NCBI GenBank assembly: GCA_015493635.1
Contig: WGCU01000045.1
Location: 1-34,995 of the forward strand
Origin: Spirochaetaceae bacterium
Lineage (GTDB): Bacteria; Spirochaetota; Spirochaetia; B11-G9
DNA length: 34,995 nucleotides
Direction of reading: 5' to 3'
The position numbers were made by a program, and so were the translations under genes. Under the pieces are notes generated by a model. The model saw only the letters and a program-made list of their open reading frames with translations, was not told where the DNA came from and did not search any database. Below are positions 24,766 to 32,296 of the stretch, in pieces. Each line of letters starts with the position of its first letter. Position 1 is the first letter of the stretch.

Positions 24766-25182
24766 TTAATTTCTTGCCGGTAGTTTGCTGACTTCAGCAG
24801 ATATCTTCTTTGCAAGTCTGTCTACATCTTCAGCATCAAAATCAAGGGTGGGAACTTTATCTACTCCTTCCTTTGCTATGGTTATCTCGTAGGACGGGAT
24901 AATGTTCTTGTCACGGACAATCTTTGATGCACAGTTGTTCTGACAACCGTTAATAATAATGAGTTTCCGGGACTTTTCCGCTATAGCAACATGCGGCTTT
25001 GAGTTAGCACCAACCGCTGCTAGACAGCACATCCGCGCCTCTGCATTTTCCCTTGTCAGTTTTACCGCTACTTCGTGTCCTACCTGACCCACCGAAGCAG
25101 CTCCATCACATGCCAGAATAATATCCAGCCCTTCAGTTTCCTGACTGCATTTTTGTAGTAATTGCCAGTTTTCTTTACTCAT
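24766..25182 (-). CDS. DGC-type putative zinc-binding protein (copy 1)
   Basis: Cytoplasmic protein of 138 aa of the DGC-domain group often annotated putative zinc-binding protein. Conserved cysteine sites are ILACDGAASVGQVG (about 22-35), ARMCCLAAVGANSKPHVAI (about 49-67) and INGCQNNCASK (about 76-86). The name-giving Asp-Gly-Cys is Asn-Gly-Cys here, while copy 2 at 28410 keeps Asp-Gly-Cys. The molecular function is unknown, and the cysteines may hold zinc or another soft metal. ATG 25182 has AAGGAG about 8 nt upstream. Its promoter contains an ArsR-type operator matching the one at the flavoprotein. It is convergent with that gene and divergent from arsR2. Confidence 0.82.
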   Translation of the reverse strand: MSKENWQLLQKCSQETEGLDIILACDGAASVGQVGHEVAVKLTRENAEARMCCLAAVGANSKPHVAIAEKSRKLIIINGCQNNCASKIVRDKNIIPSYEITIAKEGVDKVPTLDFDAEDVDRLAKKISAEVSKLPARN

Positions 25183-25208
25183 AATAAGTTCTCCTTGCAG
25201 TAATCTAA

Positions 25209-25238
25209 ATTATATGTGTAAAAGCACATATATGTATA
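25209..25238 (-). promoter_or_regulatory. DGC protein promoter with ArsR-type operator in the spacer
   Basis: On the minus strand TATACA (25233-25238), an 18-nt spacer and a perfect TATAAT (25209-25214). The dyad ATATGTGTAAAAGCACATAT at 25212-25231 fills the spacer and clips the -10. Its inner arms TATATGTG/CACATATA (25211-25218 and 25225-25232) are perfect 8-bp repeats. Confidence 0.68.
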
Positions 25239-25338
25239 ATGTACTAGATGTTGCGAAAAATGTAAAGTGATGATAAATATAACGACAAAATAAAAGAAAA
25301 ACATACAAAAATAATAATAAAAAATGCAGAATGAGTTA

Positions 25339-25397
25339 TTGACAAAAATAATAACAAACAGTATTATCTATAAAGATATGTTTATATAAGCATGTAT
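25339..25397 (+). promoter_or_regulatory. arsR2 operon promoter and operator-like dyad
   Basis: TTGACA (25339-25344), a 17-nt spacer and TATTAT (25362-25367). The expected start is near 25374. A 22-nt dyad follows at 25376-25397 (ATATGTTTA, four bases, AGCATGTAT). Its halves match the two operators at 23202 and 25212 at most positions but are spaced two bases wider. The core ATGTTTATATAAGCAT is itself a near-perfect palindrome. The site lies just after the start point, a common place for autorepression. Confidence 0.65.
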
Positions 25398-25432
25398 GTT
25401 TTATGAGACTGCCTTAAAAAGGAGAGTAGGGA

Positions 25433-25765
25433 GTGCATAATCTGCTTTCAGTATCAAAATCCCTGGCTGATGAGACGCGATTGCGAATACTTAACCTTCT
25501 TGGTGACCGTGATTTTTGTGTGTGCGAACTGCAGGATATTCTGCAGATGTCTGAGCCCCGTATATCCAGGCATGTACGCATTTTGAAAGAGGCCGGACTC
25601 CTCAGCTACAGGAAAAAAGGGAAATGGGTCTACTATTCTCTTAATAAAACAGAGGGGAAGGATCTCCTTCTATCCTATCTGCAGTTGTGTTTTTTGAAAG
25701 ATCCAGTTTTTAAGCGGGACAAGGATGCAAGTGCAAATATAGTAGTTGCCTGCTCTGTGCAGTAA
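25433..25765 (+). CDS. ArsR-family metalloregulator (arsR2)
   Basis: Winged-helix repressor of 110 aa. It has the DFCVCELQDIL metal-site motif (Cys29, Cys31) at the recognition region, the helix SEPRISRHVRILKEAG, and a wing with KGKWVYYSLN. An extra cysteine lies near the C-terminus (VVACSVQ) and another in LQLCFL, which could complete a third-ligand site as in other ArsR variants. The start is GTG 25433 with AAAGGAG 8 nt upstream. It is the first gene of arsR2-arsP-chrA-trx-DGC2. I infer that it binds the three related dyads at 23202, 25212 and 25376. The inducer could be As(III) or another thiophilic species. Confidence 0.9.
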   Translation: MHNLLSVSKSLADETRLRILNLLGDRDFCVCELQDILQMSEPRISRHVRILKEAGLLSYRKKGKWVYYSLNKTEGKDLLLSYLQLCFLKDPVFKRDKDASANIVVACSVQ

Positions 25766-25794
25766 AAACATACGTTGATTTTATAGGAGGGAAA

Positions 25795-26832
25795 ATGTTA
25801 AAAACAATTTTTTTCGGCGGATGGAATGCACTTACCGATTATCTTTCTGCCCATGTCATTACCTGCCTTGTTCCGGCTTTTTTTATTGCCGGGGCAATAA
25901 CAATACTTATTACACAGGATAAAGTATTAAAATATTTCGGTGCACAGACCAAAAAAGTAGTCTCATATTCAATAGCTTCTGTATCCGGTGCCATTCTGGC
26001 AGTATGTTCCTGTACAGTTCTCCCTCTTTTTTCCGGTATATATAAAAGAGGAGCGGGGATTGGTCCCGCTATAGCATTTCTTTATTCGGGACCCGCCATA
26101 AACATACTTGCCATAACCTATACAGCAAAATTACTGGGACTTGATATCGGAGTTTCCCGTGCGGTAGGTGCAATCGTTTTTTCCATCATAATAGGATTTA
26201 TCATGTCGCTCATTTTTCCGCGGAAAAAGGGGGGCGAAGATGATCCTAAACCAGCAGTTATGAATTCTTCTTTTGCTATAAAACAAAAAAGAAGTGAATT
26301 TATAAATATTGTTTTTTTTGTTTTTCTTATCCTTGTCCTGATCTTTGCTTCTTCCAAGCATTGGATACTTACCGGTATCAGCCTTGTTCTTGTTGTCGGG
26401 ATATCTGTCAAGTATCTGGAAAAACATGAATTTATTATGTGGATGAAATCAACCTGGGACTTTTTCAAACAAATTTTTCCCCTTCTTCTGCTTGGTGTTT
26501 TCCTGGCAGGAATTATTACCATGTTTGTACCTCCTGAGTTTATAGCAAAGTGGGTTGGGAAAAATACGTTCTTGGCAAATATTCTTGCTTCTGTCATAGG
26601 TGCTTTTTCATATTTTGCAACCTTAACAGAAGTACCGATTGTAAAAGCATTAACTGATCTTGGTATGGCTAAGGGTCCGTCTCTCGCGCTTCTTCTGGCA
26701 GGTCCTTCCCTGAGTTTACCGAATATGATCGTGATCAGCAGAATCATGGGACTTAAAAAAGGATTAACGTATATTGTGCTCGTTATTGTAATGGCATCAG
26801 CTACCGGTTTGATAGTCGGAAACATTATTTAA
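25795..26832 (+). CDS. arsP: ArsP-type permease (UPF0718/DUF318)
   Basis: Inner-membrane permease of 345 aa with about eight to ten membrane segments in two repeats. The first repeat contains CSCTVLPLFSGIYKRGAG near residues 66-83, with the conserved Cys pair, and then FLYSGPAINILAITYTA. The second has FSYFATLTEVPIVKALTDLG near 275-295 and LLLAGPSLSLPNMIV. Characterised ArsP members export trivalent organoarsenicals such as methylarsenite and roxarsone(III), but most members are untested. A charged linker of about residues 140-165 separates the halves. TAGGAGG lies 5 nt before ATG 25795. It follows arsR2 by 29 nt in the same operon. Confidence 0.87.
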   Translation: MLKTIFFGGWNALTDYLSAHVITCLVPAFFIAGAITILITQDKVLKYFGAQTKKVVSYSIASVSGAILAVCSCTVLPLFSGIYKRGAGIGPAIAFLYSGPAINILAITYTAKLLGLDIGVSRAVGAIVFSIIIGFIMSLIFPRKKGGEDDPKPAVMNSSFAIKQKRSEFINIVFFVFLILVLIFASSKHWILTGISLVLVVGISVKYLEKHEFIMWMKSTWDFFKQIFPLLLLGVFLAGIITMFVPPEFIAKWVGKNTFLANILASVIGAFSYFATLTEVPIVKALTDLGMAKGPSLALLLAGPSLSLPNMIVISRIMGLKKGLTYIVLVIVMASATGLIVGNII

Positions 26833-26847
26833 GCGGAGGAACACAGA

Positions 26848-28056
26848 ATGGAAATGGAGAATAACAGGAAAATCCGCTTAAGCTCTATACTGTGGTCATA
26901 TTTACTTTTGGGGACTTCAGCTTTCGGTTTCTCTGTATTGCAGAAGATAAAAAAAATGGTTAGGGAAAAGAAATGGCTCAGTGAAACAGAACTGGAGGAA
27001 GGGCTTGCCCTTGTTCAACTCTACCCGGGACCAATAATGATAAATCTTAATACGTATATCGGATATCAATTACGTGGATTTCCCGGAGCTCTTGTTGCTA
27101 CTGTTGCATTTATAGCTCCCACAACGGTTCTAATGATTATACTTTCTTCGTTGTATTTTTCGCTGGGGAAAATGGTATGGATAAAGCCGGTTTTTACAGG
27201 GTTAGAGGCTTTGGTCGTCGGGATTATTATCAATGTGATACTGGATTTCGGAAAACGGGGAATAAAGAATGCGAAACAGGCTGGAATTGCTTTTATCGCG
27301 TTTTCAGTGTTGATCTTAAATCTTAATGTTGTTTTCCTTGTCCTTCTGGCTCTCCTTGCCGGAGCCATATTTCTTAAGCCAAAAGAGAAAAAACAAAAAG
27401 ATATTGTTATAGAAAAACCACATGCAGCGAATAAAAGAAAGGAGCAATGGAAACCGTGGTTTGGAATATCAGTAGCTATAATATTTTTAATTGCAGGTAT
27501 TGCTGTCTCAATAATTTTAGCATCAGATGTCGGGAGAACAGCACTTTCTTTTTTTAAGATTGGTTCTGTTGCTTTCGGAAACGGATTAACAATTCTTCCC
27601 CTGATACAGGCGGATGTCGTAGATAAATTCCATTGGCTGACGCTGCATCAATTTATTGACGGAATTGCCTTGAGCCAGATCACTCCCGGGCCTTTTCTTG
27701 TTATTGCAACGTTTATCGGTTTCAAAATGGGAGGTGTTCTTGCATCTCTTCTCACAACGTTTGCCATTTTTTCCCCATCTTTTGTTTTAACGTTACTATT
27801 TACAGAAATATTCAGGCATATTAAAAATATTGCGTTTGTAAAAGGGGCCTTGGCAGGAGTGCTGGCTGCATTTGTAGGTTTACTTTCTGCTATGCTTCTG
27901 CAGCTGGGAGCCGTTATCGCCCATGACCCGGCTGCAATGATATTTTCAGCCGCTGCTTTTATCAGTGTCCGTTATCTTAAGCTGGATATTTTATGGATAT
28001 TTTCCGGTGGCTTGGCATTATGGATAGGGTTATATGCGCTAAAGATACCTTTATAG
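26848..28056 (+). CDS. chrA: CHR-family (ChrA-like) transporter, two-domain
   Basis: Inner-membrane protein of 402 aa with two homologous CHR halves. The N half carries LALVQLYPGPIMINLNTYIGY (about residues 50-70), and the C half carries FFKIGSVAFGNGLTILPL (about 232-249) and ALSQITPGPFLVIATFIGF (about 272-290). ChrA exports chromate or a related oxyanion. The usual FGG motif of the N half is replaced by AFGFSVLQ, so chromate as substrate is not assured. The halves are joined by a basic linker of about residues 172-200. GGAGG lies about 8 nt before ATG 26848. It starts 15 nt after arsP, in the ArsR2-led operon. Confidence 0.88.
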   Translation: MEMENNRKIRLSSILWSYLLLGTSAFGFSVLQKIKKMVREKKWLSETELEEGLALVQLYPGPIMINLNTYIGYQLRGFPGALVATVAFIAPTTVLMIILSSLYFSLGKMVWIKPVFTGLEALVVGIIINVILDFGKRGIKNAKQAGIAFIAFSVLILNLNVVFLVLLALLAGAIFLKPKEKKQKDIVIEKPHAANKRKEQWKPWFGISVAIIFLIAGIAVSIILASDVGRTALSFFKIGSVAFGNGLTILPLIQADVVDKFHWLTLHQFIDGIALSQITPGPFLVIATFIGFKMGGVLASLLTTFAIFSPSFVLTLLFTEIFRHIKNIAFVKGALAGVLAAFVGLLSAMLLQLGAVIAHDPAAMIFSAAAFISVRYLKLDILWIFSGGLALWIGLYALKIPL

Positions 28057-28085
28057 GTAAAAAATATTAAAAGGAGATGAAAACC

Positions 28086-28391
28086 ATGAGTATTATTGAT
28101 GAAAAAATAAAAGAGGGGAAACCGTTGATTGTAGATATGGGTAGTGATACCTGTGTCCCCTGCAAAATGATAAAACCGGTGCTTGAAGAAATTGCGGAAG
28201 AATATAAAGATGATCTTAACGTTATTATTCTTGATGTTCACGAATATATGGAAATAGCTCAGGAATTGGGAGTTATGTCAATTCCAACACAGTTTTTTTA
28301 TGATAAAGAAGGCAAGATGCTTGGACAGCATATCGGTTTTCTTCCAAAAGAAAGTTTCGAACAAATTATATCAGAACAATTTTCATTGTAA
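28086..28391 (+). CDS. Thioredoxin with CVPC site
   Basis: Small cytoplasmic thioredoxin of 101 aa. The active site is DTCVPCKMIKP (Cys23, Cys26), with the cis-proline in MSIPTQFFY near 66-74. The fold is complete and CVPC is close to the standard CGPC. The start is ATG 28086, because AAAGGAG is 9 nt before it. An ATG at 28077 directly touches the ribosome site and is unlikely. It sits between chrA and the second DGC gene, so it probably reduces a partner or substrate of this system, for example an arsenical or a DGC cysteine. That is inference. Confidence 0.9.
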   Translation: MSIIDEKIKEGKPLIVDMGSDTCVPCKMIKPVLEEIAEEYKDDLNVIILDVHEYMEIAQELGVMSIPTQFFYDKEGKMLGQHIGFLPKESFEQIISEQFSL

Positions 28392-28409
28392 CCTGTAAGG
28401 AGATATTTT

Positions 28410-28859
28410 ATGGAAAAGAAGAATATAGAAGATATAAAAACAAATTCTGCACGGAACACGATAATAAATCAGCATAAAAAATTTGGGAAAACAATTAGTG
28501 TAAACGGATGTTTCGGGAGCTCAAACATAGGGCAGAAAGCAGGTTTTATTGCCAGAGAAATAGTACGGGATGTACCCAATGCGTTTATGCGCTGTCCAAT
28601 AGCCGCTTTCCCTGAAGTAGAAGGGCCTACTCAGGTTCTCCTTCATGATGACTATCATGTAGTTATTGATGGCTGTGAGGCACGATGTCTTAGGAAAAGT
28701 TATGAAAAACTCGGGCTGGATGTATCACTCAGTTATGCTCTTGACGAACATTTTGCATGTGAAAAAAAGCCGGGACCGGACTTTGATGAGAAAAAGATGC
28801 AGGATATTTCCCGTAGTATTTTGAAGGATATTAAGGATAAATTGTTAAACGATAGGTAA
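28410..28859 (+). CDS. DGC-type putative zinc-binding protein (copy 2)
   Basis: Cytoplasmic protein of 149 aa related to copy 1 at 24766 but clearly diverged. Conserved sites are ISVNGCFGSSNIGQKAG (about 29-46), AFMRCPIAAFPEVEGP and VVIDGCEARCLRKSYEK, the last holding the Asp-Gly-Cys signature. A further cysteine (HFACEKK) follows. These positions could form a metal or redox site, but no activity is known. AAGGAG lies 7 nt before ATG 28410. Last gene of the ArsR2 operon. No terminator is seen after it. Confidence 0.82.
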   Translation: MEKKNIEDIKTNSARNTIINQHKKFGKTISVNGCFGSSNIGQKAGFIAREIVRDVPNAFMRCPIAAFPEVEGPTQVLLHDDYHVVIDGCEARCLRKSYEKLGLDVSLSYALDEHFACEKKPGPDFDEKKMQDISRSILKDIKDKLLNDR

Positions 28860-29160
28860 TTCTATAGTACATGCCCAGTATGGTATTTGCCTGATGTGAT
28901 AATTCTTCCAGGGGGTAGGTTTTTGAAAGGATCCCGTTTTATTTATTTTTGAAATCGGTATCAATCCTTTCATCCTGGAGAAATACTGTTGACAGGAGTA
29001 CCTTTAATGATGGTTTTTCATTCTCTGCACTCCCTCGGGAACGGAACCATGTCCCGCTCCACTCACTCGTTTGAGAATAAGCGAAAAGGTCTTCTCTTGC
29101 AGAGTATTTCCGGGTATAGTATAGTTAATAAATTATGAAATAGTAACGGAGTCAAATTAA
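28860..29160. other. Intergenic region, mostly unexplained
   Basis: About 300 nt between the DGC2 gene and the REC-REC-GGDEF gene. The last third holds a clear promoter (29097-29125). A weak dyad, GAAAGGAT (28925-28932) with ATCCTTTC (28964-28971), surrounds a long A/T-rich loop. A 43-codon open frame at 29007-29138 has an AGGAG before it but overlaps the promoter and does not look protein-like. No terminator or RNA gene is recognised. Confidence 0.4.
29097..29125 (+). promoter_or_regulatory. Promoter of the REC-REC-GGDEF gene
   Basis: TTGCAG (29097-29102), a 17-nt spacer and TATAGT (29120-29125). The expected start near 29132 gives a leader of about 29 nt with CGGAG before ATG 29161. Confidence 0.65.
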
Positions 29161-30408
29161 ATGGGTAAAATACTGCACCTGGAAAACGCAGTGCTTTTTA
29201 GAAAAATTATAAAAAATATTGTTATATCCAAAGGTTTTGAAGTTTTTGCTACTGCAAACAGTACTGAAGCGATGGAAATATTGGATAAGAATGAAATCAA
29301 TCTGATTATAACTGGAAATGTGCTCGAAGATACTACTGGACTGGAATTTGTGGAAAAAATCAGTAAAAGTAGATTTTCATCAATACCTGTCATTCTTCTT
29401 ACATCTACAGATTCCCTGGAAATGCGGGAAAAACTCTTTTCCCTTGGAATAATAGACTATATTTTAAAGAAGGATATTACGCAATCAAGGCTTTCAACAT
29501 ATTTTGACGCTCTCGTAGCTGAAGATTCTCTCCTCCAGCAGATACGTAATACAAATATTGCGGTTCTGGATGACAGTAAATTTGGCCTGGAAGTGATTAA
29601 AAAAATATTTGAATTACACGCTATTACGAAAGTTGGTTTTTTCCTTGAACCTGAAGAGCTTCTTAATAAATCATCAGAATATTCAATTTTTTTTGTTGAT
29701 CTTGTAATGCCGGGTATTTCAGGAGAAGAAGTTATTGTGCAATTACGAAAAGCAAAACCGAATTGTGTTATTATTGTTGTTTCGAGCATTCAGAACTATC
29801 GGACTATTTCAAACGCATTGATGTATGGTGCAAATGATTATATCAGTAAACCGTTTGATAATGGAATGTTTATGGCGCGATTAAAGGCAAATGCTCGTTC
29901 CTATTTTCTCTATAAGCAGCTGGAGAAAAAAGCTGTTACCGATGGGCTGACAGGTCTATATAATCACCGGTATATCTGTGATTATGTTGCAAGAATGATT
30001 GATAAAAAAAGGAATGAGGGGAAAACGTTTTGTGTTCTCCTTATGGATATAGACCATTTTAAACTGGTCAATGATACCTATGGTCATCAAGCTGGAGATA
30101 GTGTATTAATATCCATTGCCAGATTATTTATCGATACCTTTAGCAGTGAAGTAGTCTGCGGTCGTTATGGAGGAGAAGAGTTTTTAATAGTGTTGGATGG
30201 TATGTCCTTGGCAAACGGAATAATTGCGGCAGAAACGGTAAGAAAGAATGTTGAAAAGACTTCCTATACTGAAAAGAATTTAAAAATATCAATAAGCGGA
30301 GGAATTCTAGAGCATTCAAGTGAATCTGCAATGGAAATAATCAGGAAAGCTGATGATCTTCTCTATAAAGCAAAAAAAAATGGCCGAAACAGGATAGTAT
30401 CCGAGTAG
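29161..30408 (+). CDS. REC-REC-GGDEF response regulator, diguanylate cyclase
   Basis: Cytoplasmic regulator of 415 aa with a PleD-like layout. Receiver 1 (about 1-118) lacks the phospho-acceptor: LIITGNVLEDTTG has Gly52 where Asp is expected, and the acidic pair near the start is LEN. Receiver 2 (about 131-248) is complete, with Asp137/Asp138, Asp180 in FFVDLVMPG, Ser208 and Lys230 in YISKPFD. The GGDEF domain (about 255-415) has a competent RYGGEEF (337-341) and MDIDHFKLVNDTYGH. No RxxD I-site is present before it. CGGAG lies 9 nt before ATG 29161. It is transcribed alone. A sensor kinase partner is not in the window. Confidence 0.92.
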   Translation: MGKILHLENAVLFRKIIKNIVISKGFEVFATANSTEAMEILDKNEINLIITGNVLEDTTGLEFVEKISKSRFSSIPVILLTSTDSLEMREKLFSLGIIDYILKKDITQSRLSTYFDALVAEDSLLQQIRNTNIAVLDDSKFGLEVIKKIFELHAITKVGFFLEPEELLNKSSEYSIFFVDLVMPGISGEEVIVQLRKAKPNCVIIVVSSIQNYRTISNALMYGANDYISKPFDNGMFMARLKANARSYFLYKQLEKKAVTDGLTGLYNHRYICDYVARMIDKKRNEGKTFCVLLMDIDHFKLVNDTYGHQAGDSVLISIARLFIDTFSSEVVCGRYGGEEFLIVLDGMSLANGIIAAETVRKNVEKTSYTEKNLKISISGGILEHSSESAMEIIRKADDLLYKAKKNGRNRIVSE

Positions 30409-30433
30409 TGGACAATTCTATAGCAAATAAATT

Positions 30434-30462
30434 TTGACAAACAGTTATAATTCAATTAGACT
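30434..30462 (+). promoter_or_regulatory. Promoter of the ABC importer operon, no leader
   Basis: TTGACA (30434-30439), a 17-nt spacer and TAGACT (30457-30462). ATG 30469 follows after 6 nt, with no ribosome site. No Fur-box-like palindrome was obvious to me here. Confidence 0.6.
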
Positions 30463-30468
30463 CAGTAT

Positions 30469-32277
30469 ATGAATTGTAACACGAGAGATGTAAAGCTGAA
30501 CTTATTAAGAATAAGATATCGGAATTACTATATTCTCGCTGTTGTTTTTATTCTGATTTTTACATTTCTTGTATTGGTGCCGCTGCTGAAAATAATAATG
30601 ACCTCATTAAGTTTTCAGGTTAATGATGAAAGAATGGTAAGGGGTGCACATGAAGGTGCCTTTACTTTTTATCATTACAGCAGAGTTTTTATTGGCAAAC
30701 TTGCCCGTGCTCTCTTTTATAAACCGTTTTTAAATTCTCTTATTGTCGGTATCGGAGTAACGATGCTTTCAATGTTTATTGGAACGCTGCTTGCGTGGGT
30801 TTTAATAAGAACCGATATCCCCTTTAGGAAATTCCTTAATACTGTTATTGTTATTCCCTACATGATGCCTTCATGGGTCATGGCACTCGCATGGCTTCTT
30901 GTATTTAAAAATTCCAGAACAGGCGGTGCACCGGGAATGCTTACTGCTCTTTTCGGTATAGCCGTCCCGGACTGGATTTCATATGGCATGTTTCCAATAA
31001 TTATTTGTCTTGGATTTCATTATTATGCCTATTCGTATCTCCTTGTTTCAGGAGCACTTGAAACAGTAGATTCAGAACTTGAAGAAGCCGGGGCGTTGAG
31101 TGGTTTAAATAAATTAAAGGTTTTAAAAAAGATAACATTCCCTCTTGTCCTCCCCGCGCTCGGATCTTCTTTTGTTTTGACTTTTTCCCGGAGTATGGGA
31201 ACTTTTGGAACTCCTGCTCTTTTGGGTCTTCCCGTCCGCTTGTTTACTATACCAACTCAGATATATGCTTCAATCAACGCCCGAAATACAGGCGATGCAT
31301 TTGTTCTTGCTCTAATACTTGTTTTTCTGGCAGGAATAGCTATATACATAAATTCCAAAATAATAGGGAAAAGGAAGAGCTTTGTAACTATGGGAGGTAA
31401 GGGCTTTAGAAGCCGTCCGAACCATCTTGGAATTTGGAGGCTTCCGATTACGCTTGGTGTCTTCCTTTTCCTTATTGTAATAATAGTAATTCCTGTAATT
31501 CTATTGGCGTGGAATACTTTTATGCTTCTTCCAGACGATTATTCTTTTTCTAATCTAACAACACACTTTTGGGTTGGTAAGAGTAATTTTATGATTGCCA
31601 GTGGGCAGGAAGGAATTTTCAGAAACAGCGGAATATGGGGAGGTGTTTATAACAGTATTCGTCTCGGTATATCTGCTGCAGTATTAAATGCTTTTCTTGG
31701 TTTATTTGTAGGATATGCTATTGTCAGAAGCAGGGGAACAAGAATTTCAAAGAGTCTGGAAGCACTCTCGTTTGCTCCATATGTTTTCCCGGGAATTGCT
31801 ATGGGTGCTATTTACTTAGGTATGTTTGCAAAACCTTTTGGCCCTATTCCTGCACTTTATGGAACTTTCTGGTTACTTCTCTTAATTGTAGTGATAAAAA
31901 ATATGCCTTTTTCTTCACGAACAGGAATGAGCGCTATACTTCAAATTGATAAATCACTAGAGGAATCAGCACAGATAGAAGGTATGCGGTGGTTTAAACG
32001 TTTTCGAAAGATTATATTCCCTTTGTCACAAAGCGGATTTTTCTCAGGAATGCTTTTAACATTTATTACGTCAATGCGAGAGCTATCGCTTATCATATTA
32101 CTTGTTACTCCCGGAACAAGAGTTTTAACAACAATAATATTTGCATACGAGGATCAGGATATGGTACAGCATGCAAATGGTGTTACGCTTATTCTAATGC
32201 TGATTATAGTCAGCGCAAATTTTATTATGAGGAGGTTTTTCGGTTCAAAAAGTATAATGGGAATAAAAGAGTCTTGA
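30469..32277 (+). CDS. ABC transporter permease, fused FbpB type
   Basis: Inner-membrane permease of 602 aa made of two fused BPD_transp_1 units with about twelve membrane segments. The first hydrophobic segment is residues 21-43. Two EAA loops contact the ATPase: LEEAGALSGLNKLKVLKKI near 203-222 and EESAQIEGMRWFKRFRKI near 498-516. Fused two-domain permeases of this size are typical of ferric-iron importers (FbpB/SfuB) and some relatives for phosphonate, thiamine or putrescine. It is followed by the binding protein 14 bases on and the ATPase, so the importer is complete. Iron is the best guess from family layout. The start has no Shine-Dalgarno sequence. Confidence 0.9.
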   Translation: MNCNTRDVKLNLLRIRYRNYYILAVVFILIFTFLVLVPLLKIIMTSLSFQVNDERMVRGAHEGAFTFYHYSRVFIGKLARALFYKPFLNSLIVGIGVTMLSMFIGTLLAWVLIRTDIPFRKFLNTVIVIPYMMPSWVMALAWLLVFKNSRTGGAPGMLTALFGIAVPDWISYGMFPIIICLGFHYYAYSYLLVSGALETVDSELEEAGALSGLNKLKVLKKITFPLVLPALGSSFVLTFSRSMGTFGTPALLGLPVRLFTIPTQIYASINARNTGDAFVLALILVFLAGIAIYINSKIIGKRKSFVTMGGKGFRSRPNHLGIWRLPITLGVFLFLIVIIVIPVILLAWNTFMLLPDDYSFSNLTTHFWVGKSNFMIASGQEGIFRNSGIWGGVYNSIRLGISAAVLNAFLGLFVGYAIVRSRGTRISKSLEALSFAPYVFPGIAMGAIYLGMFAKPFGPIPALYGTFWLLLLIVVIKNMPFSSRTGMSAILQIDKSLEESAQIEGMRWFKRFRKIIFPLSQSGFFSGMLLTFITSMRELSLIILLVTPGTRVLTTIIFAYEDQDMVQHANGVTLILMLIIVSANFIMRRFFGSKSIMGIKES

Positions 32278-32296
32278 TAAAAAAAAAGGAGTGTTT

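Noticed and set aside
25240-25340. Very A-rich stretch before the arsR2 promoter, considered as an origin or repeat
   Set aside because: No iterated units or DnaA-box cluster were seen. It is best read as an A-rich upstream region of the promoter.
28925-28971. GAAAGGAT/ATCCTTTC dyad as a terminator
   Set aside because: Eight-base arms with a loop of about 31 nt and no T-run. Too weak to call.
29007-29138. 43-codon open frame with an AGGAG upstream in the intergenic region
   Set aside because: It overlaps a clear promoter for the next gene, is Ser/His/Leu-biased without recognisable structure, and lies in otherwise non-coding sequence.
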